A stretch of 51,858 nucleotides of DNA from Gammaproteobacteria bacterium (GTDB lineage: Bacteria > Pseudomonadota > Gammaproteobacteria > Arenicellales > UBA868), in assembly GCA_014239255.1 (NCBI GenBank), contig JAAZZE010000010.1, forward strand, positions 1 through 51,858, read 5' to 3'. Positions 49,838 through 51,858 of the stretch are shown in pieces. Under the pieces are notes generated by a model. The model was not told where the DNA came from and did not search any database. It worked only from the letters and a program-made list of their open reading frames with translations. How positions within the stretch are numbered: position 1 is the stretch's first letter; each line of letters opens with the position of its first letter. Made by a program: the position numbers and the translations under genes.

Positions 49838-50165
49838 CAACGAATACTCTCAAAATAATGGTTGGTCCAATCACGGAGACAAATGGGAGCCGGTCGGTAG
49901 AACCGACTCCCGAGTTTGGAAAGAGACGTCTATTTATGAAGCGATTACGTCCAGATACTTGTTGAAAATATTTCCGTAGTCAAACGCATACCAATCAGCA
50001 TCTAGTGGACACTAGGCCCTCCCATCCGCCACCACTTACATCACCAACCGCCATTTCCAATTTCGCCTCTCATAAACCACCTGCTCACCATAACTCCCAT
50101 CCTGAAGCTTCAGTCTATAAGCTAGTTCACAAAAAGCGCTCCACATCGATCAGAACCGAACCCAA
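49838..50165. other. Leader region between the transporter and ureohydrolase genes
   Basis: The 328 bases hold two dyads: a hairpin GGGAGccggTCGGT-AGA-ACCGACTCCC at 49885-49911 and a palindrome CTAGTG-GA-CACTAG at 50002-50015. Read on the minus strand they sit in the leader of copy 3. They could be an attenuator and an operator. I looked for guanidine riboswitch motifs (ykkC and mini-ykkC) and found none. Confidence 0.4.
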
Positions 50166-51449
50166 TTAGAGGGTTCGGTCACGTGTTTCCGGGATCAGGA
50201 AAACGGCCGTCAGCAACGATATCAACCCTGCTGCTGCAACCCAGTATGCGGGCGATATCGGGTCACCCGTGGTGTGGATCAACCAGGCCACAATCATCGG
50301 TGTTGTTCCACCGAAGAATCCTATGGATGCATTGTAGGCAAACGCCAGACCGGTACAGCGTATGGCAGCTGGCATCAACTCTACGTTGGTGGCAACCAGA
50401 CCTCCGGCCATGATGGCAATGGCTATGACAAAACTGAGCTCACCCAGAAATATCACCACCGGATCAGTGGTATGTAGCAGATGAAATATAGGTATTGCAC
50501 CGAAAGTCAGTAACGCACTGCCCAGGACGATCAGTGGTTTGCGACCAAAGCGGTCAGACAACCAGGCGGATGCAGGCAATAATGCCAGCAAAATCACCAT
50601 ACTCAGCGTATTTAAATTCAGGGCGATACTTTCCGGTAGCTTGTCTATGGTTTTGATGTAGGTTACCGAATATACAAACGCAGCATAAAAAGCCACTCCA
50701 AAACCCACATTCACCAGGGCCAGCTTTATGACTGGCATTTTGTGCTTGCCAAACGTGTCTTGGATGGGTGTTTTGCTTGCACCCACCGGCGCTGTATCGT
50801 GGATACTGCGGCGAATCAAATACCCGGTAATGGCCACCAGAGAGCCCATTAAAAACGGGACTCGCCAACCCCAGTTGAGCAACTGATCCGCAGTCAGAAC
50901 ATCTGAAATCAGTGCGCCAATTGCAGAACCCAACAGGGTGCCTGCGGTCGCGCCCCACATACCCCAGATGGATATTCTGGAACGGCGACCCGGTTTGGCA
51001 TGTTCGGCGAGAAATATCAACGAACTGGTGTACTCTCCGCCCACAGACAAGCCCTGAACAATACGCAGAACGACAATCAACACCGGGGCAGCCATACCAA
51101 TCGTCTGGTAAGTCGGCATCAGACCAATCAGCACCGTGGGTACCGCCATGGCCATCACAGAGATCACCATGGCCCGTTTACGACCAATTTTGTCACCAAT
51201 GCGTCCGATCAGAAGACCGCCCAATGGCCTGACCAGAAAACCAGCTGCAAACGCACCAAAAGCAGCAATGAGTGAGATGGCCGGATTCTCCGATGGGAAA
51301 AAATGCACGCCGATGATACTGGCAAAGAAGCCATAAACAGCAAAGTCGTACCACTCCATGACATTACCAACCAAGCCGGCCAAAATGACTTTCTTGCGTG
51401 TGTCCGCTGGGCTCGTGTTTACTACTTCATCTGCCATTACTTTATCCAC
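50166..51449 (-). CDS. MHS-family MFS transporter (ProP-like)
   Basis: A 427-residue proton symporter-type permease with twelve hydrophobic segments. GNVMEWYDFAVYGFFASIIG near 29, FLVRPLGGLLIGRIGDKIGRKRA near 71 and RIVQGLSVGGEYTSSLIFLAEHA near 128 are metabolite:H+ symporter signatures, as in ProP, KgtP and the citrate/shikimate carriers. GTG 51449 lies seven bases after AAGGAA; ATG 51437 is a later option. It probably imports a small organic acid, betaine or guanidino compound. The ureohydrolase on the same strand is the likely partner. Confidence 0.9.
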   Translation of the reverse strand: MDKVMADEVVNTSPADTRKKVILAGLVGNVMEWYDFAVYGFFASIIGVHFFPSENPAISLIAAFGAFAAGFLVRPLGGLLIGRIGDKIGRKRAMVISVMAMAVPTVLIGLMPTYQTIGMAAPVLIVVLRIVQGLSVGGEYTSSLIFLAEHAKPGRRSRISIWGMWGATAGTLLGSAIGALISDVLTADQLLNWGWRVPFLMGSLVAITGYLIRRSIHDTAPVGASKTPIQDTFGKHKMPVIKLALVNVGFGVAFYAAFVYSVTYIKTIDKLPESIALNLNTLSMVILLALLPASAWLSDRFGRKPLIVLGSALLTFGAIPIFHLLHTTDPVVIFLGELSFVIAIAIMAGGLVATNVELMPAAIRCTGLAFAYNASIGFFGGTTPMIVAWLIHTTGDPISPAYWVAAAGLISLLTAVFLIPETRDRTL

Positions 51450-51534
51450 GGGGTTGTTCCTTGATGATGTTGATATTCGTTGTGCTGACGACTTTTAGCT
51501 TCCAGTTTTCTGCTGCTGAGTCTTGAGTGTAGAC

Positions 51535-51621
51535 TTTTACCGAAGTGCCACCCTGGTCGGATTCACGGCGATTCTGATGTGGCCGCTGTTGGCGGCACTG
51601 ACCGTGGCGACTGGCGCTGTT
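51535..51621 (+). pseudogene. Fragment of an eamA-type transporter gene
   Basis: Twenty-nine codons reading FYRSATLVGFTAILMWPLLA and then ALTVATGAV match the N terminus of the EamA protein encoded at 36271-37179 (bases 36301-36387), with 11 mismatches in 87 bases by hand count, most of them silent. There is no start codon or 3' continuation. The homology ends exactly where the right inverted repeat begins, so this is a broken paralogue left at a rearrangement point. Confidence 0.88.
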
Positions 51622-51644
51622 GAGTATAGGCAGCATTAACGCCC
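51622..51644. repeat. 23-nt inverted repeat, right copy
   Basis: Exact reverse complement of 48774-48796. It lies precisely between the eamA fragment (ends 51621) and the broken gamma-glutamyltransferase-like start (begins to lose homology at 51646), which marks it as a recombination or insertion junction. Confidence 0.9.
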
Positions 51645-51645
51645 A

Positions 51646-51729
51646 TTATAGCTGTGACGCGGCGGCCAAATTGTCGGCAACAACGGCCGAGCGGCGCGAG
51701 GGATAGTGGTGATTCGCACGAAAATGCAT
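51646..51729 (-). pseudogene. 5' fragment of a gamma-glutamyltransferase-like gene
   Basis: Twenty-seven codons starting at ATG 51729, behind AGGAAG, read MHFRANHHYPSRRSAVVADN then LAAASQL and stop. The SRRSAVVADN-LAAASQ pattern resembles the first residues of cytoplasmic or exported GGT-family proteins, which continue PLAAQAGL. Here the reading ends at the inverted-repeat junction, so the rest of the gene has been lost or moved. The family call rests on few residues. Confidence 0.5.
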
Positions 51730-51769
51730 GATCGGATGTCTTCCTAATGTTGAGCGGCCAGGTGACGGG

Positions 51770-51858
51770 TCAGGTCGGGCCTGACAATATGGCCTCGACC
51801 AAAATCTGAACGCGCAGCGCCTCCTCTGGGGTTGCCAGGCTGTTTGGCTTGCCTTCAC
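51770..51858 (-). CDS. Gfo/Idh/MocA-like oxidoreductase, C-terminal end (partial)
   Basis: The frame ending in TGA at 51772-51770 reads EGKPNSLATPEEALRVQILV then EAILSGPT. The 'LATPEEALRVQILVEAIL' pattern is the usual C-terminal helix of Gfo/Idh/MocA-family NAD(P)-dependent oxidoreductases. Only 28 codons are inside the window. The following GGT-like start lies 40 bases downstream on the same strand, which suggests the two were once in one operon. Confidence 0.6.
   Translation of the reverse strand, partial: EGKPNSLATPEEALRVQILVEAILSGPT

Noticed and set aside
49838-50165. Guanidine riboswitch ahead of the third ureohydrolase
   Set aside because: I read the minus-strand leader for ykkC and mini-ykkC signatures (conserved CUAGGGUUCCG-like core, paired ACGR loops) and found neither.
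48774-51644. Classical transposon with terminal inverted repeats
   Set aside because: The inverted repeat is exact, but there is no transposase inside and no target-site duplication outside, so only an inverted-repeat-bounded block is claimed.
1-51858. CRISPR arrays, complete insertion sequences or transposases
   Set aside because: No regularly spaced repeats and no transposase-like protein were seen; the only recombinase is the truncated integrase.

Overview
The window looks like a chromosomal piece of a free-living, probably marine, proteobacterium, most likely a gammaproteobacterium. The gene styles that suggest this are ZnuABC with Zur, DUF1285 next to a YiiD-C-type thioesterase, stand-alone GshB, HinT, and AcuI/YhdH. 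This placement is inference from gene content and is not proven. Most genes are ordinary metabolism, with an unusual density of sulfur amino acid enzymes. The last third is a plasticity zone with visible rearrangement scars.

Layout. (1) 1-5000: the tail of a branched-chain-type ABC transporter (LivK-like fragment, LivF), a PaaK-like acyl-CoA ligase, a first ureohydrolase and an alanine-glyoxylate-type aminotransferase, plausibly one catabolic unit for a guanidino compound. (2) 5280-7764: a broken small gene, then a tight four-gene operon (AhpD-like, YciA thioesterase, DUF1285, YiiD-C thioesterase). (3) 7792-13243, minus strand: a probable operon of SAM methyltransferase, class V cysteine-desulfurase-like enzyme, cystathionine beta-synthase and cystathionine gamma-lyase/synthase. 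(4) 13726-18851, plus: OsmC, CoA-binding protein, O-acetylhomoserine sulfhydrylase, hydroxyacid-oxoacid transhydrogenase and a mandelate-racemase-like enolase superfamily enzyme. (5) 19420-21308, minus: an HU-like protein and a second ureohydrolase, which is divergent from znuA across a Zur box. (6) 21398-27011: znuA, zur, znuC, znuB, 6-phosphogluconolactonase, acyl-CoA synthetase. (7) 27022-35582: HinT, AcuI, thioesterase, P-loop protein, MetA-family enzyme, a SAM-II riboswitch with terminator ahead of a homocysteine methyltransferase, GshB, then gamma-glutamyltransferase, a small membrane protein and an RDD protein on the other strand.

(8) 35714-36016: a tRNA-Arg(CCU) gene on the minus strand, interrupted in its anticodon loop by a 226-nt group I intron. 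(9) 36271-46062: an EamA exporter, then an AT-richer neighbourhood rich in oxidoreductases (2OG oxygenase-like, FMN hydroxyacid oxidase, FAD oxidase, P450), followed by a lipoyl-less E2-type acyltransferase and a cyclic-nucleotide-domain patatin lipase. (10) 46291-51858: a truncated integrase beside an attP-like site (tRNA 3'-end core flanked on both sides by TTACCGTC arm repeats), a MATE transporter, and a block bounded by a 23-nt inverted repeat carrying a third, catalytically divergent ureohydrolase and an MHS-family transporter. At the right boundary of that block lie scraps of an eamA paralogue and of a gamma-glutamyltransferase-like gene, followed by the 3' end of a Gfo/Idh/MocA-like gene.

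How the genes fit together: homoserine acylation (MetA), sulfhydrylation (MetY), homocysteine remethylation (riboswitch-controlled methyltransferase), reverse transsulfuration (CBS, CGL), and glutathione synthesis and turnover (GshB, GGT) together cover much of the methionine-cysteine-glutathione cycle. All assignments come from reading the sequence; no database search was possible.
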